Made by a program: the position numbers and the translations under genes | The notes under the pieces: generated by a model | The model's database searches: none | Told to the model about the DNA's origin: nothing | What the model saw: the letters and a program-made list of their open reading frames with translations, nothing else | NCBI GenBank assembly: GCA_021779835.1 | Contig: JAJXZX010000002.1 | Span: 62,001-126,000, forward strand | Direction: 5' to 3' | From: Pseudomonadota bacterium | GTDB lineage: Bacteria; Pseudomonadota; Alphaproteobacteria; Rhodobacterales; Rhodobacteraceae | DNA length: 64,000 nucleotides | Part shown: piece by piece, positions 27,827 to 36,840 of the stretch | Position numbering within the stretch: the stretch's first letter is position 1 | How the letters are laid out: each line of letters begins with the position of its first letter

Positions 27827-28734
27827 CTCTCTATTGGTCGCGCGAATGGCTGTTGGCTGAGCAACCCGCCTCGCGCAGGCAGGCGCGGGTCGGGCAGGCC
27901 TACCGCACATGGCTCGCGCTGCGCACCAATCGTATGGCGATGGTGGGGCTTACCATCATCGCCCTGCTGATCCTGATGGCGATCTTCGCCGGAGTTCTCG
28001 CCCCCTTCGACCCGATTCAAGGCGGCGACCTGCGCACAGAGCGGTTGCAGCCGCCGTCATGGACGCACCTGATGGGCACCGATGACCTTGCCCGCGACAT
28101 TTATAGCCGCATCCTTTACGGCAGCCGCATCACCCTGATGGTGGTGTCGCTGGTTGCCGTCATCGCCACCCCCGTCGGGCTGTTGGTCGGCACCATCGCG
28201 GGGTATTTCGGCGGCTGGATCGACAACGTGCTGATGCGGATCACCGACATCTTCCTTGCCTTTCCGCAACTGGTGCTGGCCTTGGCCTTTGTCGCCGCGC
28301 TGGGGCCGGGGATCGAGAACGCAATCATTGCCATCGCCATCACCTCGTGGCCGCCCTACGCCCGCCTTGCGCGGGCCGAGACGCTGACGATCCGCAACGC
28401 CGACCACATCGCCGCGATCCAATTGCAAGGCGCCTCATCCGCCCGCATCATCTGGGGCCATGTGGTGCCGCTGTGCCTGTCCTCGGTTATCGTGCGGGTA
28501 ACGCTGGACATGGCGGGCATCATCCTTACTGCGGCTGGTCTTGGCTTTCTCGGCCTTGGCGCGCAGCCGCCGCAACCGGAATGGGGCGCGATGATTGCGG
28601 GCGGGCGGCAGTTCATCATTGACGATTGGTGGGTAGCGACAATGCCCGGCATCGCGATCTTCGTCGTGTCGCTTGGCTTCAACTTCCTTGGCGACGGGTT
28701 GCGCGACGTGTTCGATCCAAAGGTGCGCAAATGA
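27823..28734 (+). CDS. Peptide-type ABC transporter permease (DppC-like)
   Basis: 303 residues. The N-terminus carries the RTWLALRTNRMAMVGL cytoplasmic lead typical of DppC/OppC, followed by six helices. LMGTDDLARDIYSRILYGSRITL is the conserved family segment and the EAA loop reads AIQLQGASSARIIWGHVVPLC. It pairs with the DppB-like protein. Overlaps of 4 bp occur on both sides. Confidence 0.94.
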   Translation: MTLYWSREWLLAEQPASRRQARVGQAYRTWLALRTNRMAMVGLTIIALLILMAIFAGVLAPFDPIQGGDLRTERLQPPSWTHLMGTDDLARDIYSRILYGSRITLMVVSLVAVIATPVGLLVGTIAGYFGGWIDNVLMRITDIFLAFPQLVLALAFVAALGPGIENAIIAIAITSWPPYARLARAETLTIRNADHIAAIQLQGASSARIIWGHVVPLCLSSVIVRVTLDMAGIILTAAGLGFLGLGAQPPQPEWGAMIAGGRQFIIDDWWVATMPGIAIFVVSLGFNFLGDGLRDVFDPKVRK

Positions 28735-29561
28735 CGCCGTTGTTAGAGGTTGAGGACCTGCGCGTCAGCTTTCCTACCCGGCATGGCCGGACGGAAGTGG
28801 TGCGCGGCGTCAGCTTCAGCCTTGGGCGTGAGCGGCTGGCGATTGTGGGCGAAAGCGGGTCGGGCAAAAGCCAGACCGGCCGCGCCATCCTTGGCCTGAC
28901 GCCGCCGCCGGGCAAGGCCACGGCAGCGCGGCTGAACTTTGAAGGGCAAGACCTGCGCAACGCGACGCCCAAGCAATGGCGCGACCTGCGTGGGCGGCGC
29001 ATTTCACTGGTGATGCAAGATCCGAAATTCAGCCTTAACCCGGTGATGACAATCGGTCGCCAGTTGATGGAGGCGGCAACGCGCACGTCGCAAACCCGGG
29101 CCGAGGCGAAAGACCATGCCCTCGCGATGCTGGAGGCCGTGCAGATCCGCGACCCTCTGCGCGTCTTTAAGGCCTATCCGCACGAACTGTCCGGCGGCAT
29201 GGGCCAGCGCGCGATGATTGCAATGATGCTGATCCCAGAGCCGGATCTGCTGATCGCGGACGAGCCGACCTCGGCCCTCGACGTCACCGTGCAGATCGAG
29301 GTGCTGCGCATCCTTGACCGGCTGGTGACCGACCGCGGCATGGGCCTTATTTTCATCAGCCACGACCTGCGGCTGGTGTCCTCGTTCTGCGACAGGGTTC
29401 TGGTCATGTATGCGGGCAAGGTGGTTGAAGAACTGCGCGCCTCGAACCTCGCGCAGGCCCAGCACCCCTATACGCAGGGTCTTTTTAACTGTCTGCCGAA
29501 GATCGAGGGCGGCATTCGCCCGCTGCCCACGTTACAGCGCGATGCGGAATGGGCGCGCTGA
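28731..29561 (+). CDS. Peptide-type ABC transporter ATPase (DppD-like)
   Basis: 276 residues starting MTPLLEVEDLRVSFPT; the start at 28731 overlaps the permease stop (ATGA), while an earlier in-frame ATG lies inside the permease gene. Walker A is GESGSGKSQ (about residues 38-46), the signature is LSGGMGQRAMIAMML and Walker B is LLIADEPTSALD. Length is shorter than typical DppD (about 320), and the C-terminal oligopeptide extension is reduced (QHPYTQGLFNCLP then a short tail) with no clear Fe-S Cys cluster. Confidence 0.93.
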   Translation: MTPLLEVEDLRVSFPTRHGRTEVVRGVSFSLGRERLAIVGESGSGKSQTGRAILGLTPPPGKATAARLNFEGQDLRNATPKQWRDLRGRRISLVMQDPKFSLNPVMTIGRQLMEAATRTSQTRAEAKDHALAMLEAVQIRDPLRVFKAYPHELSGGMGQRAMIAMMLIPEPDLLIADEPTSALDVTVQIEVLRILDRLVTDRGMGLIFISHDLRLVSSFCDRVLVMYAGKVVEELRASNLAQAQHPYTQGLFNCLPKIEGGIRPLPTLQRDAEWAR

Positions 29562-30343
29562 TGGGTATGATCGACATCACCGACCTCGCGGTCACCTTCG
29601 GCCACGGCGCGGCGCGCGTGCAGGCGGTGCGCGGCATCAGCTTTTCCGTTCAGCGCGGCGAAAGCTATGGCATTGTTGGCGAAAGCGGGTCGGGAAAATC
29701 CACGGTACTGCGGGCGCTGGTGGGTCTTGCCCCGGTCACGAAGGGCACCTTGGCGCTTGACGGCGACACCCTGATCGGGCGGCGCAGCAAGGCGTTTTAC
29801 CGCCGCGTGCAGATGGTGTTTCAAGACCCATATGCCTCGCTTCACCCGCGTCAGACCGTTGATAGCGTGCTGTCAGAGCCGCTGGCGATCCACGGCTTCG
29901 ATGACCGCGAGGGGCGCGTCGCGCGTGCGCTTGACGACGTGGGCCTTGGGCTTGGCTTCCGCTTTCGTTATCCGCATCAGCTTTCCGGCGGCCAGCGCCA
30001 GCGCGTTGCGATCGCCCGCGCCCTGATCCTGGAACCCGAGGTTCTGTTGCTCGACGAACCGACCTCCGCGCTTGATGCCTCGATTCAGGCCGAAGTGCTG
30101 AACCTGCTGGACCGTGTGCGGACAGAGCGTGGGCTGACCTATATCCTCGTCAGCCACGACCTCGCCGTGGTGGCGCATATGTGCGAACGCCTGATGGTCA
30201 TGCAGCACGGGCGCGCGGTTGAGGAACTATCACGCGCCGACCTGCACGCGCGGGTTGCGACGCACGAGTATACCCGCACATTGCTGCTGGCGAGCGAAGG
30301 ATACCGGGTGTCGGACGGCGCCGCGCAAGGGGCAGCATCCTGA
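29561..30343 (+). CDS. Peptide-type ABC transporter ATPase (DppF-like)
   Basis: 260 residues starting MGMIDITDLAVTFGHG. The ATG at 29561 shares a base with the preceding stop (TGATG); an ATG four codons upstream is also in frame. Walker A GESGSGKST, Q-loop VFQDPYASLHP, signature LSGGQRQRVAIARAL and Walker B VLLLDEPTSALD are complete. It completes the SBP-permease-permease-ATPase-ATPase importer. It is short for DppF, and the usual C-terminal extension is nearly absent. Confidence 0.93.
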   Translation: MGMIDITDLAVTFGHGAARVQAVRGISFSVQRGESYGIVGESGSGKSTVLRALVGLAPVTKGTLALDGDTLIGRRSKAFYRRVQMVFQDPYASLHPRQTVDSVLSEPLAIHGFDDREGRVARALDDVGLGLGFRFRYPHQLSGGQRQRVAIARALILEPEVLLLDEPTSALDASIQAEVLNLLDRVRTERGLTYILVSHDLAVVAHMCERLMVMQHGRAVEELSRADLHARVATHEYTRTLLLASEGYRVSDGAAQGAAS

Positions 30344-30515
30344 GGGCTGAGGCCTAGGGGCCGGACCTGTTGCGGTTCCACCGCCGGCGTGATGCAGGCT
30401 CCGCAAGGTGTCTGAACCACATGCACGCGCGGATCGCCCGCCTTGAGGTGAATCAACGACAGGCCGGGCAGAGGCTGTCAGCCTGACCTTGGCAACTCGA
30501 CCGGGAGGGTGGGCG

Positions 30516-31910
30516 ATGCGGCTTTCATTTCATGGTGCTGCGGGCGGTGTGACGGGCTCTTGTCACCTGATCGAATGCAACGGGGCCAAGGTTCTGATCG
30601 ACTGCGGGATGTTTCAGGGCAGCCGCGAGATCGAAGAGGACAACGCCGATCCCTTTGGGTTTGAGGCGTCCTCGATCGACGTTCTTCTGTTGACCCACGC
30701 GCATCTTGACCATTGTGGGCGTATTCCGCTGCTCTACAAACGCGGCTTTCGCGGCGAGATCATCACTACCGCCCCCTCGCGCGATCTTGCGCGCGTGGTG
30801 ATGATGGACGCGGCGCGCCTGCAAGAGGAGGACGCAGAGCGGGTGGCCCGCCACGCTCGCCACGCCAAGCACAGCCACGCCCACGACCAGACAATCGAGC
30901 CGCTTTACAGCACGCTCGACACGCTCAACGCCTTTGACCGCTTCGGGCGCACCGCGTCGTATGGCGTCCAGATTGAGGTGGTGCCGGGTGTCACGGCGCT
31001 GTTCGGCAACGCGGGGCATATCCTCGGCTCGGCTTGGATCAGGGTGGAGCTGCAAGAGCAGGGCGCGCACCATTCGGTGTTGTTTTCCGGCGATCTGGGC
31101 AGCTCTGGCCGACCGCTTCTGAACGATCCGGACCCGGCGCCAGCCACGGAAAACCTTGTGATTGAGACGACTTACGGCGACCGCGACCACAAAAGCCTGG
31201 AGGCGTCGGTGACAGAGCTTTATGCGGCCGTGAATGACGCGGTCCGGCACGGTGGCAACGCGGTGATCCCGACCTTTGCGTTAGACCGCGCGCAAGAGAT
31301 TCTGTTCTACCTCCACCTTGGCGAGCGCAGTGGCCAACTGCCGCGTGGTCTGCCGGTTTACCTCGACTCGCCGATGGCGATCACCGCGACCGAGATATAC
31401 GACAGCTACCCGGACTATTTTAACCCGCAGGTCCACCATCTGTTCGAGCATCATAAGGACCCTCTGCGCCCAAGCGGGTTGCGCTTGCTGCGCGACGCCC
31501 AAGCCTCTGCGGCGCTGAACCATGTCTCCGGGGCGGTCATCATGGCGGGGTCTGGCATGTGCACCGGCGGGCGCATCCGTCACCACTTGCGCCATAATAT
31601 CGGCAATCCCAAGGCCAGCATCATCTTTGTCGGTTACGCCGCCGATGGCACTCTGGCGCGTCACATTGTTGAGGGCGACCACCATGTGCGTATCTTTGGC
31701 GATGACCTGCAGGTGCTGGCGCGCGTCTATACAATCAACGGTTTTTCCGCCCACGCCGACCGCTCTGAACTGCTGCGCTGGCAAGCCACGGCTCAGCCCG
31801 CCACGACGTTCCTCGTCCACGGCGAGGACAAGGGTATGGCCGCGATGCAGGCCGCATTGACCGGCAAGCACGTCGTGATCCCAAAGCTGAACGACGGTTT
31901 CACGCTGTAG
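30516..31910 (+). CDS. Beta-CASP metallo-beta-lactamase-fold nuclease (CPSF/YSH1-like)
   Basis: 464 residues starting MRLSFHGAAGGVTGSCHL. The metal-binding HxHxDH motif is THAHLDHCGR (His61, His63, Asp65, His66). Further MBL ligands appear as NAGHILGSAWI and SGDLGSSGRPLL. The beta-CASP insert follows (TTYGDRDH, VIPTFALDRAQEIL, DSPMAITATEIY) and the C-terminal FVGYAADGTLARHIVEG and NGFSAHADRSELL are typical of RNA-processing exonucleases. GGAGGG is 8-13 bases before the ATG. Relatives cleave or trim RNA; the substrate here is not known. Confidence 0.92.
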   Translation: MRLSFHGAAGGVTGSCHLIECNGAKVLIDCGMFQGSREIEEDNADPFGFEASSIDVLLLTHAHLDHCGRIPLLYKRGFRGEIITTAPSRDLARVVMMDAARLQEEDAERVARHARHAKHSHAHDQTIEPLYSTLDTLNAFDRFGRTASYGVQIEVVPGVTALFGNAGHILGSAWIRVELQEQGAHHSVLFSGDLGSSGRPLLNDPDPAPATENLVIETTYGDRDHKSLEASVTELYAAVNDAVRHGGNAVIPTFALDRAQEILFYLHLGERSGQLPRGLPVYLDSPMAITATEIYDSYPDYFNPQVHHLFEHHKDPLRPSGLRLLRDAQASAALNHVSGAVIMAGSGMCTGGRIRHHLRHNIGNPKASIIFVGYAADGTLARHIVEGDHHVRIFGDDLQVLARVYTINGFSAHADRSELLRWQATAQPATTFLVHGEDKGMAAMQAALTGKHVVIPKLNDGFTL

Positions 31911-31915
31911 CGGCG

Positions 31916-33451
31916 CTATTGCGTGACCTTTGGCAGGTGGAAAAACGCGGCAAACGCATAGGGTCGCTTCAGCGGGAAATAGAGCCCCGAGCGTTCCACG
32001 CTGAACCGGTAGGGCACCAGCGTGAATCCGTCGTTGCGTGCCCAATCCTCCACCTTCTTGGTGCAGACCGTCTGTTGCGTCGTGTCGCTGCCGTTGCCCA
32101 GCGGGCAGATCACCACGCCCCCCTCGGCTTGCCAGTTGGGGCGGGGGGGATAGTAGTCGGGCAGGGTGTCGGGCAGATCGGGCAAAGCCTCGACCAGTTG
32201 TGGCAGGCGCGAGAAATAGGCGATGCGCGCGGCATCATTGCCCGACGCGGCCCATGCGAGCGGCACGCCGGGCGCCAGCGTCTGCCACTGGGCATCAATC
32301 GCCGCAGTCGCCGCGCGTTCCGGGTAATACGCCTCTTCCGGCGCGGTAAATGCGGCAAAGATGGCAAAGACCACCGCCAACACCACCATCAGCGGCCAGA
32401 TCCAGCGAAACGCGCCCAGCAGGCGGGTGCATTTGGCCAGCACCGCCTCTGGCTCAAGGTCCGCGTTGCGGATCCACAGCAGGGTAAAAGCATAGCCGAT
32501 CGGGATCGCCCAAGGCTCTGACAGATAGACAAATCCGATCAGCCCGGCGACCATCGACAGCGCATAGGGCATCACCGCCAGATACCACAACGCATCGCCC
32601 GCGCCCTGCATCCGCAGACTGCGGGCAAAGCGCCGCCAGACCGGGCCGCGATAGAACATCGCCAACACGGCAATCCACGGGATCAGCCAATAATAGACCG
32701 GCGCCAAGCCGAACGAGAGGAAGTGGTAAAGGTCCAGCCCGGTGCCTTGTTCATCGACATAGACCACCGTCTCGAACCCGTGCGCGCGCTGCCACAACAG
32801 ATGGGGCAAGATCGCCAGCGCAAAGGCCGCAAGCCCAAGCCACGGGGCAGGGCGACGCCAATTCCCCACCATCCCCGGCACCACCGACGCAATCAGGATC
32901 GAGGCGAGCAACAGGGCCGAATAATACTTGCTCATCATCGCAATGGCGGCGAGCAGGCCAAAACCGATCCCGGCCAGAATGCGCCCGCGCGCCGTCGGGT
33001 GCTTCACCGCGACGAAGAACGCCCATGACACCCACGGCCAGGTTGACAGGCAAATCGCATTCATGTTCAGCTTGTCGGGCAGGGTCAGATAGGGAAACGC
33101 CAGCGCGGATAGCGCGACTGCGGCCAGCGCCTGCGTGCGCGTGGCCAGCACCTGCCGCCCCAGCGCGTAGATGCCCAGAAATCCCGCGCCCAGATTGATC
33201 GCGGCCAGCGCATAGAACGACGCCACCGTGCGCGGAAAGGCCAGAAACCAGAAATGCGCCATCCACGGCAGGAATTGCGGATGCTTGTTCGAGCCCATCA
33301 GCAGGTGCTGCGACCACGCATAAACCTCGACCATGTCGCCATATTTGTCGAGATAGGGCTTCGCCACCACGATCATCACATACCAGACCAGCGTCTGAAC
33401 GGCGATAAAGCGGTAGGCGCGGGCGCGGGTCACGGGGTCCAGGGTCGTCAA
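31916..33451 (-). CDS. GT39/GT83-type lipid-linked-sugar glycosyltransferase
   Basis: 511 residues, about 11-13 predicted helices. The first periplasmic loop has KYGDMVEVYAWSQHLL followed by SNKHPQFLPWM, the acidic D-M-V-E plus K-H-P pattern of PMT/ArnT-like (GT39/83) enzymes that transfer a sugar from undecaprenyl phosphate outside the inner membrane. The C-terminal third (about residues 380-510) is a soluble periplasmic domain. It is divergent from the GT2-ChbG-GtrA operon and ends 5 bp from the nuclease gene it converges on. Acceptor (lipid A, protein or glycan) unknown. Confidence 0.88.
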   Translation of the reverse strand: MTTLDPVTRARAYRFIAVQTLVWYVMIVVAKPYLDKYGDMVEVYAWSQHLLMGSNKHPQFLPWMAHFWFLAFPRTVASFYALAAINLGAGFLGIYALGRQVLATRTQALAAVALSALAFPYLTLPDKLNMNAICLSTWPWVSWAFFVAVKHPTARGRILAGIGFGLLAAIAMMSKYYSALLLASILIASVVPGMVGNWRRPAPWLGLAAFALAILPHLLWQRAHGFETVVYVDEQGTGLDLYHFLSFGLAPVYYWLIPWIAVLAMFYRGPVWRRFARSLRMQGAGDALWYLAVMPYALSMVAGLIGFVYLSEPWAIPIGYAFTLLWIRNADLEPEAVLAKCTRLLGAFRWIWPLMVVLAVVFAIFAAFTAPEEAYYPERAATAAIDAQWQTLAPGVPLAWAASGNDAARIAYFSRLPQLVEALPDLPDTLPDYYPPRPNWQAEGGVVICPLGNGSDTTQQTVCTKKVEDWARNDGFTLVPYRFSVERSGLYFPLKRPYAFAAFFHLPKVTQ

Positions 33452-33692
33452 ATCGGCCTCTTGATCGGCTTGTGTTTCACTCTGCCGGTCTCAACCTGCG
33501 GCGACAGCGCGCGCAACTGACCACTAAGCGGCCGCTTTGGCAAATCCAAAATCACCCGATCGCTCGCGGGTGCCCGCGCACCTTCGCCGTGCCGTTTTCG
33601 TTTTACTCAGGGGGGAGGGGCTGGTATTTGCAGGGTCAGTCGCGGCACCCGCTTGGCAACACCGTCAGGACCAGAGCCGTCACAGAGGACCA

Positions 33693-34652
33693 ATGCCCGA
33701 TCAACGCCTGTCCGTTATAATCCCCGTCTTGAACGAAGAGCGGATGATTGATCTGCTCGCCAAAGCCTTGGTGCCAGAGCTGGAAAAGCTCGACCTTGGC
33801 TGGAACGTGCTGTTCGTCGATGACGGCTCGACCGACCGCACGTTGGACCGTATCCGCGCGCTTAGCGCCGCCGATCCGCGCATCACCGCGATCTCGTTCA
33901 GCCGCAATTTCGGCAAGGAACAGGCGATGGCTGCGGGCCTGCGCTATGCGACGGGCGATTGCGTTCTGATCATGGACGCCGACCTGCAACATCCGCCGCA
34001 TTATATCGCCGAATTTGTAGCACGCTGGCGGCAAGGCGGGCGTGTGGTATTCGGCCAGCGCGTCAACCGCGACGCTGACAGCTTTCTGCGGCGCAAATAC
34101 TCCGACGTCTTCCATGCCGTGTTTGGCTTCCTCGCCGGTGCGCGGCTGCCGCGCGGCATCGTCGATTTTGTGCTGCTGGACCGCACCGCCGTCGATGCGA
34201 TGAACGCGCTGGATGAACGCACGCGCTTCACCAAGGGCATGTTCAGCTGGATCGGCTTCAACACCGCCGTGGTGCCCTTTGATACGGGAGAGCGGGTGGC
34301 GGGAAAATCCACCTTCAACTTCCTGAAATTGCTGCGTTTTGCCCTAGACGGCATCGTGTCGTTCTCGACTCTGCCGCTGCGCGTTTGGTCCATCGTTGGT
34401 GCTTTCGTGTCGCTGGGGGCCTTGGGCTATTCGGTGTATTTCCTCGTCAAGACCTTGCTGTTCAAGACCGACGTGCCGGGCTTTCCCTCGCTCATGGTCT
34501 CGATCATGTTCTTCTCGGGCGTGCAGATGATTTCGCTGGGGGTGATCGGCGAATATGTCGGGCGCATCTTTGAAGAGGTGAAACACCGCCCGCTTTACAT
34601 TGTGGCGGACGAGGTCGGCCTTGCCGACACCGCCACCAATCGTCATGGCTGA
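33693..34652 (+). CDS. GT2 polyprenyl-phosphate glycosyltransferase (ArnC/FlmF2-like)
   Basis: 319 residues starting MPDQRLSVIIPVLNEE. The GT-A domain has VDDGSTDRT (Asp43, Asp44) and the DxD-type MDADLQHPP (Asp95, Asp97), then QRVNRDADSFLRRKYSDVFH. Two C-terminal helices (about 230-255 and 265-290) anchor it, as in polyprenyl-phosphate-sugar synthases of the ArnC/GtrB/FlmF group. It would load a sugar on undecaprenyl phosphate on the cytoplasmic face. AGAGGAC precedes the ATG at 33693. Its stop lies 8 bp inside the next gene. Confidence 0.9.
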   Translation: MPDQRLSVIIPVLNEERMIDLLAKALVPELEKLDLGWNVLFVDDGSTDRTLDRIRALSAADPRITAISFSRNFGKEQAMAAGLRYATGDCVLIMDADLQHPPHYIAEFVARWRQGGRVVFGQRVNRDADSFLRRKYSDVFHAVFGFLAGARLPRGIVDFVLLDRTAVDAMNALDERTRFTKGMFSWIGFNTAVVPFDTGERVAGKSTFNFLKLLRFALDGIVSFSTLPLRVWSIVGAFVSLGALGYSVYFLVKTLLFKTDVPGFPSLMVSIMFFSGVQMISLGVIGEYVGRIFEEVKHRPLYIVADEVGLADTATNRHG

Positions 34653-35505
34653 GGCCGCGCGGTTCATCCTGTGCGCCGATGACTACGCCCAGAACGGCGC
34701 GATCAGCGAGGCGATTGTCGACCTCGCCGGGCAGGGCCGCCTCTCCGCCACCAGCGCCATGACCACCAGCCCGTTCTGGCCGGGCGAGGCGCGCGCCATC
34801 ATGGCGCTGCGTGGGACGGTGGCGGTGGGTCTGCATCTGAACCTGACGCATGGCGCGCCCTTGGGGCCGATGACCGGCCTTGCCCCCTCTGGCCTTTTCC
34901 CCGAGATCGGCCCGGTCATCGCCGCATCCCTGTCGTGCCAGCTTGACGCGGTAGAGATCCGGGCCGAGATCGACCGCCAACTTGACGCGTTCGAGGCCGC
35001 CGCTGGTGCTGCACCCGATCACGTTGACGGGCATCAGCACGTCCATACCTTGCCCGTGGTGCGCCGCGCGCTGATCGCGGCGCTGGTGCGCCGGTATCCC
35101 GGTCGAGCGATCCTGCTGCGCACCCCCTCTGACCACCTTACCGCCATGGCGCGGCGTGGCACGGTGCCGAAGGCGCTGGTGGTGGCCGCGCTTTCCGCAG
35201 GGTTCGCGCGGCTGGCGCGCAAGGCTGGCTTCCTGACGAACGACAGCTTCGCGGGCTTTTCGGATTTCGCTGACAAACCCTATGCCGATGAATTCGCCCG
35301 CTTTCAGCGCGGGCCGGGGCGGCGGCATCTGGTGATGTGCCATCCCGGCAAGGACGGCTCTACCGAAGATCCCATCGCCGCGCGCCGCCCGTTTGAATAC
35401 GACTTCCTCAAATCCGCCGAGGGCCTGCCGGATCGCCTGTGGCACCCCCCGGCGCGCGGCGTGGCCGAGCCTGCTGACTGGAGCAACGGCTTCACCGATG
35501 TCTGA
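34645..35505 (+). CDS. ChbG/HpnK (YdjC) family carbohydrate deacetylase
   Basis: 286 residues starting MAEAARFILCADDYAQN. YdjC-family metal-site residues are visible: Asp12-Asp13 in CADDYAQN, His in VGLHLNLTHG, and HxxH in DHVDGHQHVHTLP; MCHPGK is the C-terminal motif. Relatives remove N-acetyl groups from chitooligosaccharides (ChbG), hopanoid GlcNAc (HpnK) or undecaprenyl-phosphate-linked GalNAc (NaxD of Francisella). Wedged with 8-bp overlaps between a polyprenyl-phosphate GT2 and a GtrA flippase, it most probably acts on a lipid-linked N-acetyl sugar. Confidence 0.9.
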   Translation: MAEAARFILCADDYAQNGAISEAIVDLAGQGRLSATSAMTTSPFWPGEARAIMALRGTVAVGLHLNLTHGAPLGPMTGLAPSGLFPEIGPVIAASLSCQLDAVEIRAEIDRQLDAFEAAAGAAPDHVDGHQHVHTLPVVRRALIAALVRRYPGRAILLRTPSDHLTAMARRGTVPKALVVAALSAGFARLARKAGFLTNDSFAGFSDFADKPYADEFARFQRGPGRRHLVMCHPGKDGSTEDPIAARRPFEYDFLKSAEGLPDRLWHPPARGVAEPADWSNGFTDV

Positions 35506-35902
35506 CACGACCCCAAAACCGCAAAGTGCCCTCGCGCATATGCTGGGCTTTCTCGTCTCGGGCGGAGCGGCGTTCGCCACCGATGCCGCGGTGCTGGAGG
35601 GATTGTTACACGCGACGCCCTGGCCCGCGCTGCTTTGCCGCTTGATTGCCATCCCTTGCGCGATGGTGGTCGGCTGGCGTATGCACCGCCGCTTTACCTT
35701 CGCGGTCACGACACCCGGCACCTTGCGAGAGTTCCTAAGCTTCGCGACGGTGGGGTGGAGCGCTGCCGCCGTCAATTACGGCGTGTTCGCCGCAGTCCTG
35801 ATGCTGATCCCGACCGCGTTGCCATTCATCGCGCTGGTCGCGAGTTCGGCGGTCGCGATGGTCTATTCCTACCTCGGCTACCGCTTCCACGTTTTCCGCT
35901 GA
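35498..35902 (+). CDS. GtrA family membrane protein (lipid-linked sugar flippase type)
   Basis: 134 residues, four predicted helices. GtrA hallmarks: FLVSGGAAFATDAAVLEGLL at the N-terminus, GWRMHRRFTF in the central loop, and YSYLGYRFHVFR at the C-terminus. GtrA proteins are thought to flip polyprenyl-phosphate sugars across the inner membrane. The start at 35498 overlaps the deacetylase stop by 8 bp, matching the GT2/deacetylase junction, so three genes are tightly coupled. It converges on the Hint-domain gene with no spacer. Confidence 0.9.
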   Translation: MSDTTPKPQSALAHMLGFLVSGGAAFATDAAVLEGLLHATPWPALLCRLIAIPCAMVVGWRMHRRFTFAVTTPGTLREFLSFATVGWSAAAVNYGVFAAVLMLIPTALPFIALVASSAVAMVYSYLGYRFHVFR

Positions 35903-36496
35903 TCAAAGATCCTCATCCAGTATGGTCTCGATCGGCCGCGGCAACGGCGCCACGTTCACCGGAACCCCCTCGGCAAACACCGTAACCGGCTCGCCACAGT
36001 GGAACAGATAGTAGGTTACCGCCAACTCTGGCCGCCGGAACACGCCCGCGCGCCCCTTGATACTATCCACCGTCGCAAAGCGGATCTGAAAGTTCGTCAG
36101 CCCATGGCTCATCTCTTGCCGGGGCGAGACCAACAGATCGCGCAATGGCTTGCCGTAGTCGAGCGCGTTGGCGCGGATCATAAAGGGCTGTGCTTCTGGG
36201 TGACGTTGCAAATACGCCTCGTCCAAGCGGATCTGGTCGATCCACTCAACGCGCAGGATGCGCCCTGAACTGGTGCGCACCTCGTCGCGCAGGCGCAAAA
36301 CTTCGATCGGCATCTCGCCGAATGCGGTCCTGATCCGCGTCTTGCCGGTAAATCCGGGCAACTGCCATGTCCCCGCCGGAGCGGCTTCCGGCTGTGGGGC
36401 AAAACGCGGCGCATCGACTTGCGGCGCAACAGGTGCGACCATCGTCTGCAGGACAGAGCGCAGAATGTTGTCATCAGGGTGTTGCGCAGAATTCAT
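35903..36496 (-). CDS. Hint-domain (Hedgehog/intein) protein, probably non-catalytic
   Basis: 197 residues starting MNSAQHPDDN. Residues from about 60 follow the Rhodobacterial Hint_2 pattern: PGFTGKTRIRTAFGEMPIEVLRLRDEV, then GRILRVEWIDQIRLDE, PFMIRANALDYGKP and DLLVSPRQEM (given here in part: GKTRIRTAFGEMPIEVL). Typical family members have a Cys or Ser before the TRI motif (CFTPGTRI type); here that position reads GFTGKTRI, so the splicing nucleophile is absent. GAGGG lies upstream of the chosen ATG; an in-frame ATG 79 codons upstream gives non-family sequence. No signal peptide is evident. Confidence 0.75.
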   Translation of the reverse strand: MNSAQHPDDNILRSVLQTMVAPVAPQVDAPRFAPQPEAAPAGTWQLPGFTGKTRIRTAFGEMPIEVLRLRDEVRTSSGRILRVEWIDQIRLDEAYLQRHPEAQPFMIRANALDYGKPLRDLLVSPRQEMSHGLTNFQIRFATVDSIKGRAGVFRRPELAVTYYLFHCGEPVTVFAEGVPVNVAPLPRPIETILDEDL

Positions 36497-36840
36497 TGTG
36501 TTCAACCCTCTTTCTCCCGTTGACGGGCTTGCCAACCTGCCAAATTGCCACGAATGGACATGGCTGAGGTGGCCAACCTGCACGGCGAAAACGGCACCAC
36601 GATGGCTTCCTGTGCCGATGTCGTGACCATTTTGGGGTGGTTTCCGGCATTGAGCCCGGAACAGTGGAAAATTGGGGCCCATTTCATCACCAATCGTGCG
36701 AAAAGCCGCGAATTGATGCAAATCTGGATACACGGGGCCAGAAGTTCCAATTTTGCCACTCTCGCCGGCAGCGCGCGTTGCCTATTGCCCGCGACCAAGG
36801 CTAACTTGGCCAAACAGGATCGCAGGACAGGGGCGCAAAG
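36497..36840. other. 344-bp divergent region between the Hint gene and dadA
   Basis: Lower in GC than its neighbours. A 95-codon open frame ending in an ATGA overlap with dadA exists but lacks a ribosome-binding site and has weak codon bias. TTGGCCAA lies near 36807. I see no other structure; it presumably holds both promoters. Confidence 0.5.
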
